From the NCBI GenBank assembly GCA_036504095.1, contig DASXVS010000072.1, positions 1 to 62,646 of the forward strand: DNA of 62,646 bases, given 5' to 3'. Below are positions 52,432 to 61,695 of this stretch, in pieces. The position numbers and the translations under genes are program-made. Within the stretch, counting starts at the first letter, position 1, and every line of letters begins with the position of its first letter. The DNA is from Armatimonadota bacterium (GTDB taxonomy: Bacteria > Armatimonadota > DTGP01 > JAKQQT01). Under the pieces are notes generated by a model that worked only from the letters and a program-made list of their open reading frames with translations, did not search any database and was not told the DNA's origin.

Positions 52432-53262
52432 ATGATGAAAGTCAACAAGATGATGATGGTCGCGGCAGGGTTTGCCGCCCTGACAATACCCGCGGTCGCC
52501 GGCGTCACGTTGAAGGGATCCGACACGATTCTGCCGCTGGCCCAGGCGCTGGCTGAACAATACCAGGCCAGTCACAAGAACGCCGATGTTTCGGTTACAG
52601 GCGGCGGGTCCGGGGTCGGAATCACCGCGCTGGTCAACGGCAACACCGACATCGCGGACGCCTCGCGGCCGATCCAACCGAAGGAGTATGACCAGGCGAA
52701 GGCCAAAGGATTCATCCCGAAGGCGACCCGGGTCGCCAAGGATGGCATCTGCGTCATCACCAATAAGAGCACCGGCGTCAACGAGCTGACCATGAAGCAG
52801 ATCGGCGGGATTTACTCCGGCCGCATCAGCAACTGGAAGGAAGTCGGCGGACCCAATCTGCGAATCGTCGTTGTCGGCCGCGACTCCTCTTCGGGCACCT
52901 ATGGCTTCTTCAAGGACACCCTGTTCCCCGGCCAGCCGTACCGGAGCGATATGCTGGCTATGCCGAGCAACAACGCGATCGCCCAGGTCGTCTCCCGCGA
53001 TGCCGGAGCGATCGGATACATCGGCCTCGCCTACTACGAGAAATGGTCCGGCAAGGTGAAGGCGGTTGCCGTAAAGGAAGGCGCCAAGGCGATCCTGCCC
53101 AGCACCGGCACCGTATCCGACGGCTCCTATCCGCTGTTCCGCTACCTGTTCATGGTGACGCGCGGCAGCGCATCGGGCGAAGTAGCCGATTTTCTGAAGT
53201 TCGCGCAGAGTTCCGAAGGCCAGAAGATCGTCTCCAAAGTCGGATACGTTCCGCTGAGATAA
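52432..53262 (+). CDS. Second PstS-like phosphate-binding protein
   Basis: 276 residues with a signal peptide (MMKVNKMMMVAAGFAALTIPAVAG) and no lipobox Cys, so probably soluble in the periplasm. The pattern VTLKGSDTILPLAQALAEQYQ, VTGGGSGVGITALVNGNTDIADASRPI, IVVVGRDSSSGTYGFFKD, DAGAIGYIGLAYYEKWS is PstS-like, with the phosphate-binding GSD and DSSSGT loops. It follows the porin gene by 25 bases and probably works with it, feeding PstCAB encoded on the other arm. Ends at a large hairpin. Confidence 0.93.
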   Translation: MMKVNKMMMVAAGFAALTIPAVAGVTLKGSDTILPLAQALAEQYQASHKNADVSVTGGGSGVGITALVNGNTDIADASRPIQPKEYDQAKAKGFIPKATRVAKDGICVITNKSTGVNELTMKQIGGIYSGRISNWKEVGGPNLRIVVVGRDSSSGTYGFFKDTLFPGQPYRSDMLAMPSNNAIAQVVSRDAGAIGYIGLAYYEKWSGKVKAVAVKEGAKAILPSTGTVSDGSYPLFRYLFMVTRGSASGEVADFLKFAQSSEGQKIVSKVGYVPLR

Positions 53263-53272
53263 GCCTCGCTAT

Positions 53273-53307
53273 GAGGGCTGGGGGAAGCACGCCTTCCCTC
53301 AGCCCTC
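53273..53307. terminator. Bidirectional terminator-like hairpin
   Basis: A 15-bp stem (53273-53287 with 53293-53307; one G-U pair on the plus strand) with a five-base loop lies between the convergent pstS2 and hybrid kinase genes. There is no T-run, so strength is uncertain. Repeats of CAGCCCT follow. Confidence 0.55.
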
Positions 53308-53333
53308 GCCTCTCAGCACTCAGCCCTCCGCCC

Positions 53334-56189
53334 TCAATCCCTCACCCCGATCGCGGCGAGCAGTTTCTCCAGGGCATTGAAGTCCACCGGTTTGACGAGG
53401 TGGTGCCGGAAGCCGGCTTCGCGCGATCTTCGCTGGTCGTCCTCCTGGCCGTATCCCGTTAGCGCCACCAGTGTGGCTTTTGGCAGCAGATGGTTCTCGC
53501 GGAGGCTCCTCGCGACCTCGTAACCATCTATTCCCTGCAGCCCGATGTCCATCAGCACGACGTCCGCGTCCGATGTCCGAGCGAGGGCCAACGCTGCCTG
53601 CCCGTCGTGTGCCAACTGGACCTCATAACCCCACAGCTCCAGGATCTCCGCGAGTGTGCGGGCAACGTCAAGGTTGTCCTCTACGAGCAGGATGCGGCGC
53701 CTGGCTGACCCCGTGGAGCGCCCTGGTTTGGCGGGCTGCGGTTGATCCGCCGGAGGCGAGCCCTGCACGGGAAGCCGGATGACAAACTCCGCACCTTTGC
53801 CGATACCTTCGCTCCGCGCCGTAACCGAGCCACCGTGCAACTGTACGAGGTTCTTCGCGACGGTCAGTCCGATGCCGAGACCGCGCTGGTCCCGATCCAG
53901 CGCCCTGTCCCCCTGCGCGAACAGGTCGAAGACGTTCTCCAGCATGTCCGCCGAAATACCCACGCCTGTGTCCTGAACGCGCACGATGCACTCCGGCCCT
54001 TCCCCGTCTACCGTCACCGCGATTCGCCCTCCGGGTTCCGTGTACTTGGCCGCATTGGAAAGGAGATTGGACAAAACCTGCGCCATCCGCACCGGGTCCG
54101 CCCAGACATACAACGGCAGTTCCGGCATGCGCACGTCGATCACGTGGCGGCGCGCATTGATCAGAGGCTGGGCGGTCTGGACCGCCTGGCTCACGATCGG
54201 GCGAATATCGATGTTTTCGCGTCGCAGTTCGATCTTGCCCTGAGTGATACGGGAAACATCAAGGAGGTCGTCAACGAGTCGGGCCATATGGTGCGTCTGC
54301 CGCTCGACGACCTCCAGCGTCCGCTGAAGCGACGGATCCGCGTTGCCATGCAAGCGGATCAATTCTCCCGCGTTCGAGATGGCCGCCAAGGGGTTCCGAA
54401 GCTCGTGGCCCAGCATCGCGAGAAACTCATTCTTCGCTGTGTCCGCGAGCTGAACTTTCTGGTACAGCCGTGCGTTGTCAACCGCAACGGACGCCCGTCT
54501 CGCGAGCTCGGTGGCCAGTTCTCGATCCGATTCCGTGAAGATGCGCTCCGACTCCGACGCCATGAAGGAGATGACGCCAAAGACCCGGCCGCGGGCTCGC
54601 AGCGGCACGGAAATCGCCGACAGCGGGTTGACGATGTGCCAGGCGTCTCGAAGACTGTCGTTGGCTTCAGCGGCGGCGACATCCGCATCCGTAATCTGCG
54701 GGCGAATGAGTGGGACGCCGGATTCGAGCACCGCCCGGACGGGGTGCGGAACGTGAGGAGGGGTCACGGCACTTCGCGCCAGTTCCTTCAGCGCCCGCTC
54801 TTTATCCGGATCGATATGGGCAAACGAGGTGATGTGGATGGCGTCCGCGTCATCCACCGTGTGAATAGTGCAGCAGTCCGCAAGGAACGGGACAGCGATG
54901 CGGGTCAGGTTATCCAGTGTCGTCGAGTAGTCCAGCGACGTCGCGAGCGTTTCGCTGGCTTCGACAAGGAATCGCAACGCCTGTTCGGCCCTCGTGCGCT
55001 CGGACATGTCCACCATCGAGCCGATCATCCGGATGGCGCGGCCCTGCGAGTCCCGCATGATATAGCTGCGGTCGAGGATGCTCGCCCACGTACCGTCCCC
55101 CCTCCGAAATCGGTATTCGCCGGACCAGTACGACCCGCCGCCGTTTACGGTCTGCCAGACCTGCTCTACAATCTGCTCACGGTCGTCCGGATGCGTCCCT
55201 TCGAACCACCACCGGCCATCGAGACTCGCGCTGCCGGGAGGATACCCGAGGACGGTTGTAACGGCGTTGCTGTGATGCAGCTTCCCCGTGAGCAAATCCC
55301 AGTCCCAGATAATATCATTGGTCGCGCGCTCCACGAGGCTATAACGCTCTTCGCTCTCTCGAAGCGCCTGCTCCGCCAACTTGCGCGCAGTGATGTCGAT
55401 ATTGACTCCGCGGACGCCCGCTTTGGAGCCATCTTCATCGTAGATGACGACGGATGTCGCCTCGATCCACACAACGCGGCCATCGCTGGCGATGCAGCGG
55501 AACTGGCTGACACCCCCATTCCCCGAGTTATACGAATCCCAGGCTTCACGCTGCGCTCGCTCGCGGTCGTCAGGGTGAACCAGGGTCACCCAGAAACCGT
55601 CCGGATCCAGCCATACGGCCGGCGGGTAGCCCAGCAAGCCTTCCGCGAAGGCGCTGACATAGTTGATCCGCTGCCGAGATTCGTCGGGCTCGTTCCAGAA
55701 TTCCCACACGATCGCCGGCACCCGCTCCAGGAGGTTGTCGAGCCTTTGCCGCTCTTTTCGAATCTGGTCAAACAGGATGCGGACGCCTTCTTCGGCGCGA
55801 GTCCGTTCGGTTACATCTTGCACGACCACAAACCGGGCGGGGCGGCCGGCATGGACGATACTGTGCGACGTAATCTCGACATCGAGGACACTACCGTCCT
55901 TGCGGCGATGGCGCCACTCGCCCTGCCGGATCGTTCTGGGATCGGTCGATGAGACGACCTTGAGCATGGCGGGAACGTCTTCGGGGGGGCGGATATCAGC
56001 GATGGTCATGCCCAGGAGCTCATCGCGCGTGTAGCCATACAGCCGGACCGTCGCTTCGTTCACCGACACAAACCGGAGCGATTCCTGGTCGTAGACGAAC
56101 ATCGGCGACGGGCTGTCGGCGAAGAAACGGGAGAACGGCCCTTCGGAGGCAGCGGAGACTTCGGTTTTTTGGGAATCGGATTGATCCAT
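53334..56189 (-). CDS. Large hybrid histidine kinase (three PAS, GAF, HisKA, HATPase, REC)
   Basis: 951 residues, soluble. PAS domains at about 20-130, 150-275 and 290-405 (the last two PAC-containing: VSQFRCIASDGRVVWIEAT, EYRFRRGDGTWASILDRSYIM), a GAF domain (about 415-590), HisKA (FLAMLGHELRNPLAAISNAGELI), HATPase_c (NLLSNAAKYTEPGGR, DTGVGISADMLENVF, GLGIGLTVAKNL), and a C-terminal receiver (about 830-945: LLVEDNLDVART, VVLMDIGLQGIDG, ALTGYGQEDD, VKPVDF). Such kinases integrate several signals, often light or redox; the ligand is unknown. Its receiver probably relays to an unlinked partner. Divergent with PEP carboxylase (164 bases). Confidence 0.93.
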   Translation of the reverse strand: MDQSDSQKTEVSAASEGPFSRFFADSPSPMFVYDQESLRFVSVNEATVRLYGYTRDELLGMTIADIRPPEDVPAMLKVVSSTDPRTIRQGEWRHRRKDGSVLDVEITSHSIVHAGRPARFVVVQDVTERTRAEEGVRILFDQIRKERQRLDNLLERVPAIVWEFWNEPDESRQRINYVSAFAEGLLGYPPAVWLDPDGFWVTLVHPDDRERAQREAWDSYNSGNGGVSQFRCIASDGRVVWIEATSVVIYDEDGSKAGVRGVNIDITARKLAEQALRESEERYSLVERATNDIIWDWDLLTGKLHHSNAVTTVLGYPPGSASLDGRWWFEGTHPDDREQIVEQVWQTVNGGGSYWSGEYRFRRGDGTWASILDRSYIMRDSQGRAIRMIGSMVDMSERTRAEQALRFLVEASETLATSLDYSTTLDNLTRIAVPFLADCCTIHTVDDADAIHITSFAHIDPDKERALKELARSAVTPPHVPHPVRAVLESGVPLIRPQITDADVAAAEANDSLRDAWHIVNPLSAISVPLRARGRVFGVISFMASESERIFTESDRELATELARRASVAVDNARLYQKVQLADTAKNEFLAMLGHELRNPLAAISNAGELIRLHGNADPSLQRTLEVVERQTHHMARLVDDLLDVSRITQGKIELRRENIDIRPIVSQAVQTAQPLINARRHVIDVRMPELPLYVWADPVRMAQVLSNLLSNAAKYTEPGGRIAVTVDGEGPECIVRVQDTGVGISADMLENVFDLFAQGDRALDRDQRGLGIGLTVAKNLVQLHGGSVTARSEGIGKGAEFVIRLPVQGSPPADQPQPAKPGRSTGSARRRILLVEDNLDVARTLAEILELWGYEVQLAHDGQAALALARTSDADVVLMDIGLQGIDGYEVARSLRENHLLPKATLVALTGYGQEDDQRRSREAGFRHHLVKPVDFNALEKLLAAIGVRD

Positions 56190-56353
56190 AGGTCACCCTT
56201 GGGTTCGCGGATGACACAGCCCTCCACTGGACGCCAAACCCCGATTGCCGCGAACGCTCTATTGCGTTCCATGATAGGCCAGCCCGGTCACTCGGTCAAC
56301 ACGATAGAGTCATACATTGGGCCTATAATGGAACAATCGAACTGCGCAGGCTG

Positions 56354-59230
56354 ATGAAGGGTACAGGAAGTATGAACTCCCAGCCGTTCCTGAATATCGC
56401 ACTGGACGCCGCCGGCCTCTCCGCCCCGCTTGGGCACGATATCCGCTGGCTAGATGCCGCACTGGGAGATGTCCTGACCGAACACGAAGACCCATCGGTG
56501 ATGCGAGTCGCGAGGGGTTTGTATGCATGCGAGGACACGGGCGACCCCGGCACTCTTCTCTCGCGAATCCCGGAGCTCAGGGACCCGATCACCGTCCAAC
56601 GGGTGCTTCGCGCGTTCACGGTCTTCTTCCAACTCCTGAACACCGCGCAGCAGAAAGAGATCGTCCGGGTGAACCGCGAGCGCGAAGCACACGCGGGAGT
56701 GGCCCCTCGCCCCGAGTCAATCGCGGACGCAGTCCGTGTGCTCGCCGAAGCCGGTGTATCCGCCCAGGAGATGCAGGCTACTCTCCTCAGGACCGATATC
56801 TGCCCCACCCTGACCGCCCATCCAACCGAGGCGCGCCGGCGGTCGGTGCTCGACAAGCTGCAGGCCGTCGCCGAGGCGCTCGCGGTGGAAGCGGGAGCGG
56901 ACAGGCTATGGTCCGGACCGCTGGCGGCTCACGGACAGGCGGAGAGCGACCTGCGCCGCGCGCTCACGGAACTCTGGCAGACAGACGAACTCCGGTCCAC
57001 TCCCCTGACTGTCGAAGACGAGGTTCGGAATGTGCTCTATTACCTCGAACACACGATTCTGGACGTCGTGGCGTGGCTGCATGAGGACGTCAAAGCTGCC
57101 CTGACCCGATACTATCCCGGCGGAGCCTTCGAGATCCCGCCGTTTCTGACGTACCGATCGTGGGTTGGCGGTGATAGAGACGGCAATCCGAACGTCACCG
57201 CCGACGTGACCTGGCGAACCCTTCTGAGCCATAAACGGGTGGGCCTGGGGGCGTGGAGGCAGCGATGCGCCGCTCTTCAGGGCGAGCTGACGCAAAGCCT
57301 GCGCCAAACGCCGGTCTCACCGGAGCTGCTGGATTCCATTGCGTCCGACCGGGAAGCGGTGGGGAGCCTGCCCGAGTCCGAGCGTCGGTTCGCGTTGGAG
57401 CCATACGCCCTCAAACTGGCCTACATGCAAGTCCGCCTGGATGCCGCGATGGACCATCTCGATGGGCTGGAGGATTTCCGCGCCGAAGGCCCCGCATTTG
57501 TGCCCCGTCCGCCGGCGTATTCTTCAGCCGATGAACTCCTGGATGACCTCCGCCTCATCCAGCGCAGCCTCCGCGCGAACCGGGCGGCTGTTCTCGCCGA
57601 CGAGGGGCCATTGGCACGCCTCGTCGCGCAGGTCGCCACTTTCGGATTTCACCTCGTTTCTCTCGATGTCCGCCAGCACAGCGACGAGCATTCCGCGGTC
57701 CTTGAGGAGATACTCGGCGTTGCGGGCGTTCTTCCGCCGGGCCGGACCTACGGGTCGTTGGACGAGGGCGAACGCGTTCGGCTGCTGACGGCGGAACTAT
57801 CCCAACCGAGGCCGCTCCTGCTGCGCGACTGGTCGGGCTCCGATCGAGCGCGAAATGTCCTTGAGGTCTTCGAGGTGATCCGTCACGCGCAGCGGTATCT
57901 TTCACGCCAGGCGGTGACCGCTTACGTGATCAGTATGACCCACGGCGTGAGCGACATTCTGGAGGCCCTGCTCCTTGCGCGAGAGGCCGGACTGCTGCGC
58001 TGGAGCCTCCTCGGCGACAGCCTGGAGATGGAAAGCGATTTGGATATCGTGCCGCTGTTCGAGACTATCGACGATCTCAACAGTTGCGACAAGCTGATGC
58101 GCTCGTTGTTCTCCAATCGCGCCTACCGCAAGCATCTGACCGCCCGCGCGGCGTTCCAGGAGATCATGCTCGGCTACTCCGATAGCAGTAAGGACGGCGG
58201 ATACCTCGCAGCCAACTGGGCGCTTCATGCCACGCAATCGCGCCTCGCCTCAACATGCCGGAAGGCCGGAATACAACTCCGCCTGTTCCACGGCCGCGGC
58301 GGCACTGTGGGCCGGGGGGGCGGGCGCGCAAACCAGGCGATCTTGTCACAGCCGGCGAGAAGCTCAAACGGGCGCATTCGGTTCACCGAGCAGGGTGAGG
58401 TGGTGTCCTACCGCTACAGCCTGCCTCCGTTCGCCCACCGCCACCTTGAGCAGATCGCCAACGCGGTCCTGTTGTCATTCGGGCATCCCCGTCAACGTTT
58501 GCACGCGCGCAGCGAGTGGCACAATGCCGCTGAACTGCTGGCCGGGGAATCGCGCCGGGTGTATCGAGAGCTAGTTTACGACGACCCCGAGTTCTGGGAT
58601 TTCTACACTCAGGCAACGCCCATCGCCCATATCGGCGGGCTATCGATCGGATCGCGGCCGGCCCGCCGCCCGGGCGGACGCGGCAGCGGTATCGACGACC
58701 TGCGCGCCATACCCTGGGTCTTCGCCTGGGTTCAGAGCCGCTACGGAGTACCCGGCTGGTACGGAGTGGGAAGCGCGCTGCAATGGTATGCCGACCGGCA
58801 GCCCGACGGCCTCCAAACGCTGCGTGCGATGTACAAGGGCTGGCCGTTCTTCCGAACGCTCATTGACGATCTGCAGTTGGAACTGCTTCGGGCACACATG
58901 CCAACGGCCGCCATGTACGCCGCCAGCGTGCGCCCATCCTCGCTTGGCCAACGCATCGATGGCGTGATCGAACGGGAATTCGCCCTCACCCGCGACTGGG
59001 CGCTGCGAATCACCGGCGCTCCCGAACTGCTCGAATACGCGCAAGCCGTTCGCACGATGGTGTCGATTCGAAATCCCATCGTGATGCCGCTGAACCGGCT
59101 GCAAGTTGCTCTGATGGAAAGCTGGGGACAGCTGGCATTCCTGTCCGACGACGAAGAGGGCACCGCGTGGCGCGACGCCGTGATGTTGAGCATCGCCGGT
59201 GTTGCGGCGGGGATGCAGAGCACAGGCTAG
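56354..59230 (+). CDS. ppc: Phosphoenolpyruvate carboxylase
   Basis: 958 residues (start at 56354, or the ATG at 56372). Family motifs in order: TAHPTEARRRS (catalytic His), SWVGGDRDGNPNV, FGFHLVSLDVRQHSD, MTHGVSDILEALLL, MLGYSDSSKDGGYLAANWAL, FHGRGGTVGRGGGRANQAILSQP and the C-terminal AAGMQSTG, where QNTG is usual. It fixes bicarbonate onto PEP to make oxaloacetate, refilling the TCA cycle. The nonstandard last residues (QSTG) keep the C-terminal Gly. It stands alone, between a hybrid kinase and a two-component pair. Full length. Confidence 0.96.
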   Translation: MKGTGSMNSQPFLNIALDAAGLSAPLGHDIRWLDAALGDVLTEHEDPSVMRVARGLYACEDTGDPGTLLSRIPELRDPITVQRVLRAFTVFFQLLNTAQQKEIVRVNREREAHAGVAPRPESIADAVRVLAEAGVSAQEMQATLLRTDICPTLTAHPTEARRRSVLDKLQAVAEALAVEAGADRLWSGPLAAHGQAESDLRRALTELWQTDELRSTPLTVEDEVRNVLYYLEHTILDVVAWLHEDVKAALTRYYPGGAFEIPPFLTYRSWVGGDRDGNPNVTADVTWRTLLSHKRVGLGAWRQRCAALQGELTQSLRQTPVSPELLDSIASDREAVGSLPESERRFALEPYALKLAYMQVRLDAAMDHLDGLEDFRAEGPAFVPRPPAYSSADELLDDLRLIQRSLRANRAAVLADEGPLARLVAQVATFGFHLVSLDVRQHSDEHSAVLEEILGVAGVLPPGRTYGSLDEGERVRLLTAELSQPRPLLLRDWSGSDRARNVLEVFEVIRHAQRYLSRQAVTAYVISMTHGVSDILEALLLAREAGLLRWSLLGDSLEMESDLDIVPLFETIDDLNSCDKLMRSLFSNRAYRKHLTARAAFQEIMLGYSDSSKDGGYLAANWALHATQSRLASTCRKAGIQLRLFHGRGGTVGRGGGRANQAILSQPARSSNGRIRFTEQGEVVSYRYSLPPFAHRHLEQIANAVLLSFGHPRQRLHARSEWHNAAELLAGESRRVYRELVYDDPEFWDFYTQATPIAHIGGLSIGSRPARRPGGRGSGIDDLRAIPWVFAWVQSRYGVPGWYGVGSALQWYADRQPDGLQTLRAMYKGWPFFRTLIDDLQLELLRAHMPTAAMYAASVRPSSLGQRIDGVIEREFALTRDWALRITGAPELLEYAQAVRTMVSIRNPIVMPLNRLQVALMESWGQLAFLSDDEEGTAWRDAVMLSIAGVAAGMQSTG

Positions 59231-59239
59231 CGCCCCGGA

Positions 59240-60745
59240 TTAGGCCTTCGGAAGCGTTACCGTCACCTTCGTTCCCTGCCCCACCGCGCTCTCGAAGGCG
59301 ATGGAGCCGCCGTGTGCTTCCACGATGCCCTTGCAGATGGACAGGCCCAAGCCGGAGCCGCCGCTAGGGCGTGTGCGGGATGGGTCCACCCGATAGAACC
59401 GCTCTCCAAGATGCGGGAGATGTTCGGCGGGAATCCCGGACCCCGTATCGGAGACAGTCACGCGAACAATGTCCCTCTCCGCTTGTGCGCTTGCTGTGAT
59501 GGTTCCATCCGCCGGAGTGTAGCGGATGGCGTTTTCGATCAGGTTGGCGAACACACGGACCAACTCATCCTGGCACCCCAGTACACACAGCGATACGTCT
59601 GGAGCGTCCAGGTTCACCTGTGGTCCATCGCCGCGTGGCGTCGACGCGATAGCGCCCAGCAGTATCTCGCGGATGGGCAGCGCCGTCTTCTCCTTGCCCA
59701 ACTGCCCCGCATCCGAGTGGGCCAGGACCAGCAGGTTTTGTACGAGACTGGCGGCGGTATCGGCTGCGCGGTTGATTTCGTCCATCGCCTGATGGTAGTC
59801 ATCGGGCGAGGGATTGCCGGATAGGGCCAGTGACGTATTGGCCTTGATGATGGTCAGCGGCGTGCGCAATTCGTGCGATGCGTCCGCGGTGAATCGGCGT
59901 TGTTCGCTGAAAGACTCGTCCAGACGGCTGAGCATGGCGTTGAAAGTGCTGGACAATTCCGCGAACTCATCCGTGCCGGTCACGGGGAGGCGTTCCGATA
60001 GATCTTGCGCGCTGATGCGCCCGGCCGTTTGCGTAAGGCGCCGCACGGGCGCGAGCGCCCTTCCGGTGAGAAGGGCTCCGCCGAGGCCCGCCCAAAGCAG
60101 CGCGACCGGGATGAGGGTCAAAAGGGCGCGGTTGACGCCCTCCATGGCGTTGTCCACATCGTCGAGGGGCGTCGGTATCTGAACCACGCGGTCGACCCGC
60201 CCGCTTGGAGGAATCGGCACGGACAAGACCCTGATCCGTCCGTCTTCCGCCTGAATCGTCGAGTAGACCCGCCGTCCGCCGCGCGCAGTCGAAGCCGCGG
60301 CTTTGTCCCACGGCTCGTGCGCTTCCGGTGGAAAAATGGCGGCGCCGGTCAGGTCGATCACTCGCGCCCGATACCGGCTGGAGCGCCCCGCGGGCCCGCC
60401 GCCCAGTCCCGGACCGAGCATCGGTCCGCCGCCGCGGCGCAAACGCGCATCGGGTGGTCGATCCTCGGGGGGAGGCCCGAGGTCCGGTCCGCCCCGTCCA
60501 TCCATGCGTCCGCCATCGGGCGGCCCACCTCGACCATCGCGAAGCCCCGGCGGACGAAGGAGCGGTCGCGCCATGCGGTCGAGTTCGCGGTCGACAGACG
60601 CAAGCATCGTGGCCCGTACGGTGTACTGGATGAAGCCTCCCAGCACGCCCAGCATCACGGCCAGCGTGACGATGTTCCAGACGATCAGCTGCGTACGTAC
60701 CGAGCGCCAGCCCAGTCTCCGCCCGGAACCGGTGGGGGCTTTCAT
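59240..60745 (-). CDS. Membrane sensor histidine kinase with Gly/Pro-rich extracytoplasmic loop
   Basis: 501 residues. Membrane helix 1 (about 17-42), an extracytoplasmic domain whose first part (about 64-125) is low-complexity Gly/Pro/Asp/Arg (GGPPDGGRMDGRGGPDLG, GGGPMLGPGLGGGPAG), membrane helix 2 (about 205-225), HAMP (RALAPVRRLTQTAGRI...), HisKA with QRRFTADASHELRTPLTIIKANTSLALSG, and HATPase_c with NLIENAIRYTPADG, DTGSGIPAEHLPHLGERFYRVD and GSGLGLSICKGIVEAHGG. It overlaps the cognate response regulator by four bases (ATGA). The two are divergent from an LTxxQ protein whose tail has a similar composition. Confidence 0.93.
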   Translation of the reverse strand: MKAPTGSGRRLGWRSVRTQLIVWNIVTLAVMLGVLGGFIQYTVRATMLASVDRELDRMARPLLRPPGLRDGRGGPPDGGRMDGRGGPDLGPPPEDRPPDARLRRGGGPMLGPGLGGGPAGRSSRYRARVIDLTGAAIFPPEAHEPWDKAAASTARGGRRVYSTIQAEDGRIRVLSVPIPPSGRVDRVVQIPTPLDDVDNAMEGVNRALLTLIPVALLWAGLGGALLTGRALAPVRRLTQTAGRISAQDLSERLPVTGTDEFAELSSTFNAMLSRLDESFSEQRRFTADASHELRTPLTIIKANTSLALSGNPSPDDYHQAMDEINRAADTAASLVQNLLVLAHSDAGQLGKEKTALPIREILLGAIASTPRGDGPQVNLDAPDVSLCVLGCQDELVRVFANLIENAIRYTPADGTITASAQAERDIVRVTVSDTGSGIPAEHLPHLGERFYRVDPSRTRPSGGSGLGLSICKGIVEAHGGSIAFESAVGQGTKVTVTLPKA

Positions 60746-61431
60746 CCCGCTGCCTCCGTCCCTTCCGGTCTCCGCAATGCGTACCCGAAGCCGCGAACGG
60801 TGTGGATCAGGCGGTCCGCGTGTCCGTTGTCAATCTTCTTCCGAAGGAGACCGATGTAGACGTCCACCGTGTTCGAATATGACTCGTCGTCGCCCCAGAC
60901 ATTTTCCTGGATGATCTCCCGGGTGAGCACCTGACCTTCGTTGGCGGCGAGCGCTTCCAGCAAATCATATTCGCGCCTGCTGAGCATGATCTCCACGCCT
61001 GCGCGCGTCACCCGCCGGCGCCCGGTATCCACTTCGAGGTCCGCCACCTGGAATACGCGCGAGCGGTGCACCTTATCCCGTCGAAGAAGGGCACGCATAC
61101 GCGCCAGCAACTCCGAAAAATCGAATGGCTTTGGCAGGTAGTCGTCCGCCCCTATATCCAGCCCGTGGACGCGATCCTGAACGGTGCCGCGCGCGGTCAA
61201 CATCAGGATGGGAGTTTGAACACAATTTCTTCGAAGCTCTTCGCACACCGTCCAGCCATCCATCTTCGGCAGCATCAAATCGAGCACAATCAGGGCGTGG
61301 ACTCCCTCCATTGCCGCGTCGAACCCGGCCCGGCCGTCCTCCGCGGTATCCACAACGAACCCCGCCTGCTCCAAGCCGCGCTTGACGACCCGGAGGATCG
61401 CGGTTTCATCTTCTATGACCAGCACCCTCAT
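60742..61431 (-). CDS. OmpR/PhoB-family response regulator
   Basis: 229 residues from the ATG at 61431, six bases after GGGAGG; the frame opens earlier without support. Receiver: MRVLVIEDETAILRVVKRGLEQ, Asp in LIVLDLMLPKMDGWTVC, Thr in MLTARGTVQDRV and Lys in PKPF. Winged helix: VDTGRRRVTRAGVEIMLSRREYDLLEALAANEGQVLTREIIQENVWGDD...NTVDVYIGLLRKKID...RLIHTVRGFGYALR. It pairs with the downstream kinase (ATGA overlap). The divergent 264-bp region carries two direct-repeat sites likely bound by this protein. Confidence 0.95.
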   Translation of the reverse strand: MRVLVIEDETAILRVVKRGLEQAGFVVDTAEDGRAGFDAAMEGVHALIVLDLMLPKMDGWTVCEELRRNCVQTPILMLTARGTVQDRVHGLDIGADDYLPKPFDFSELLARMRALLRRDKVHRSRVFQVADLEVDTGRRRVTRAGVEIMLSRREYDLLEALAANEGQVLTREIIQENVWGDDESYSNTVDVYIGLLRKKIDNGHADRLIHTVRGFGYALRRPEGTEAAG

Positions 61432-61495
61432 CGAATACCTCCCGCCGTTCCACGCCGGCGAATCCGCCCGCCACCTCGATGATACACCCGGCACG

Positions 61496-61514
61496 TGAAA
61501 ACCAAATGAAAACC
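61496..61514 (+). promoter_or_regulatory. Direct repeat, candidate response-regulator site 1
   Basis: TGAAAACC-AAA-TGAAAACC: two identical octamers with an 11-bp period, 65 bases upstream of the response-regulator start codon (minus) and about 180 upstream of the LTxxQ gene. An 11-bp direct repeat is the usual geometry of OmpR/PhoB-family binding. Confidence 0.6.
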
Positions 61515-61589
61515 CGCATAGGAATCGAAGCCGCCGCGCCTTCAGGAATTCCGGACGGAACCTCACCAAAATACTTTTTGGAGGCTGCG

Positions 61590-61608
61590 GGTTTTCACGT
61601 TCATTTCA
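61590..61608 (-). promoter_or_regulatory. Direct repeat, candidate response-regulator site 2
   Basis: On the minus strand TGAAA (61608-61604) and TGAAAACC (61597-61590) repeat with an 11-bp period. The second unit, with flanking CGC, is the inverse of the right half of site 1, giving a 10-bp inverted pair (GAAAACCCGC and GCGGGTTTTC) across the divergent region. Confidence 0.55.
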
Positions 61609-61695
61609 TAACCCTTCGGTATCATCGTAGTGTCAGGAAGCGGAGACGATGGAGTCTCCAATCGAATCCTGACGGAGACGAAGGAGGGTATGACG

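Noticed and set aside
53265-53335. Clustered CAGCCCT repeats after pstS2 as a mobile repeat
   Set aside because: They are explained by the 15-bp hairpin and short flanking pyrimidine-rich repeats; nothing suggests mobility.
53742-55952. A 736-codon open frame antisense to the hybrid kinase
   Set aside because: The opposite strand encodes full PAS, GAF, kinase and receiver domains; the antisense frame is a composition shadow.
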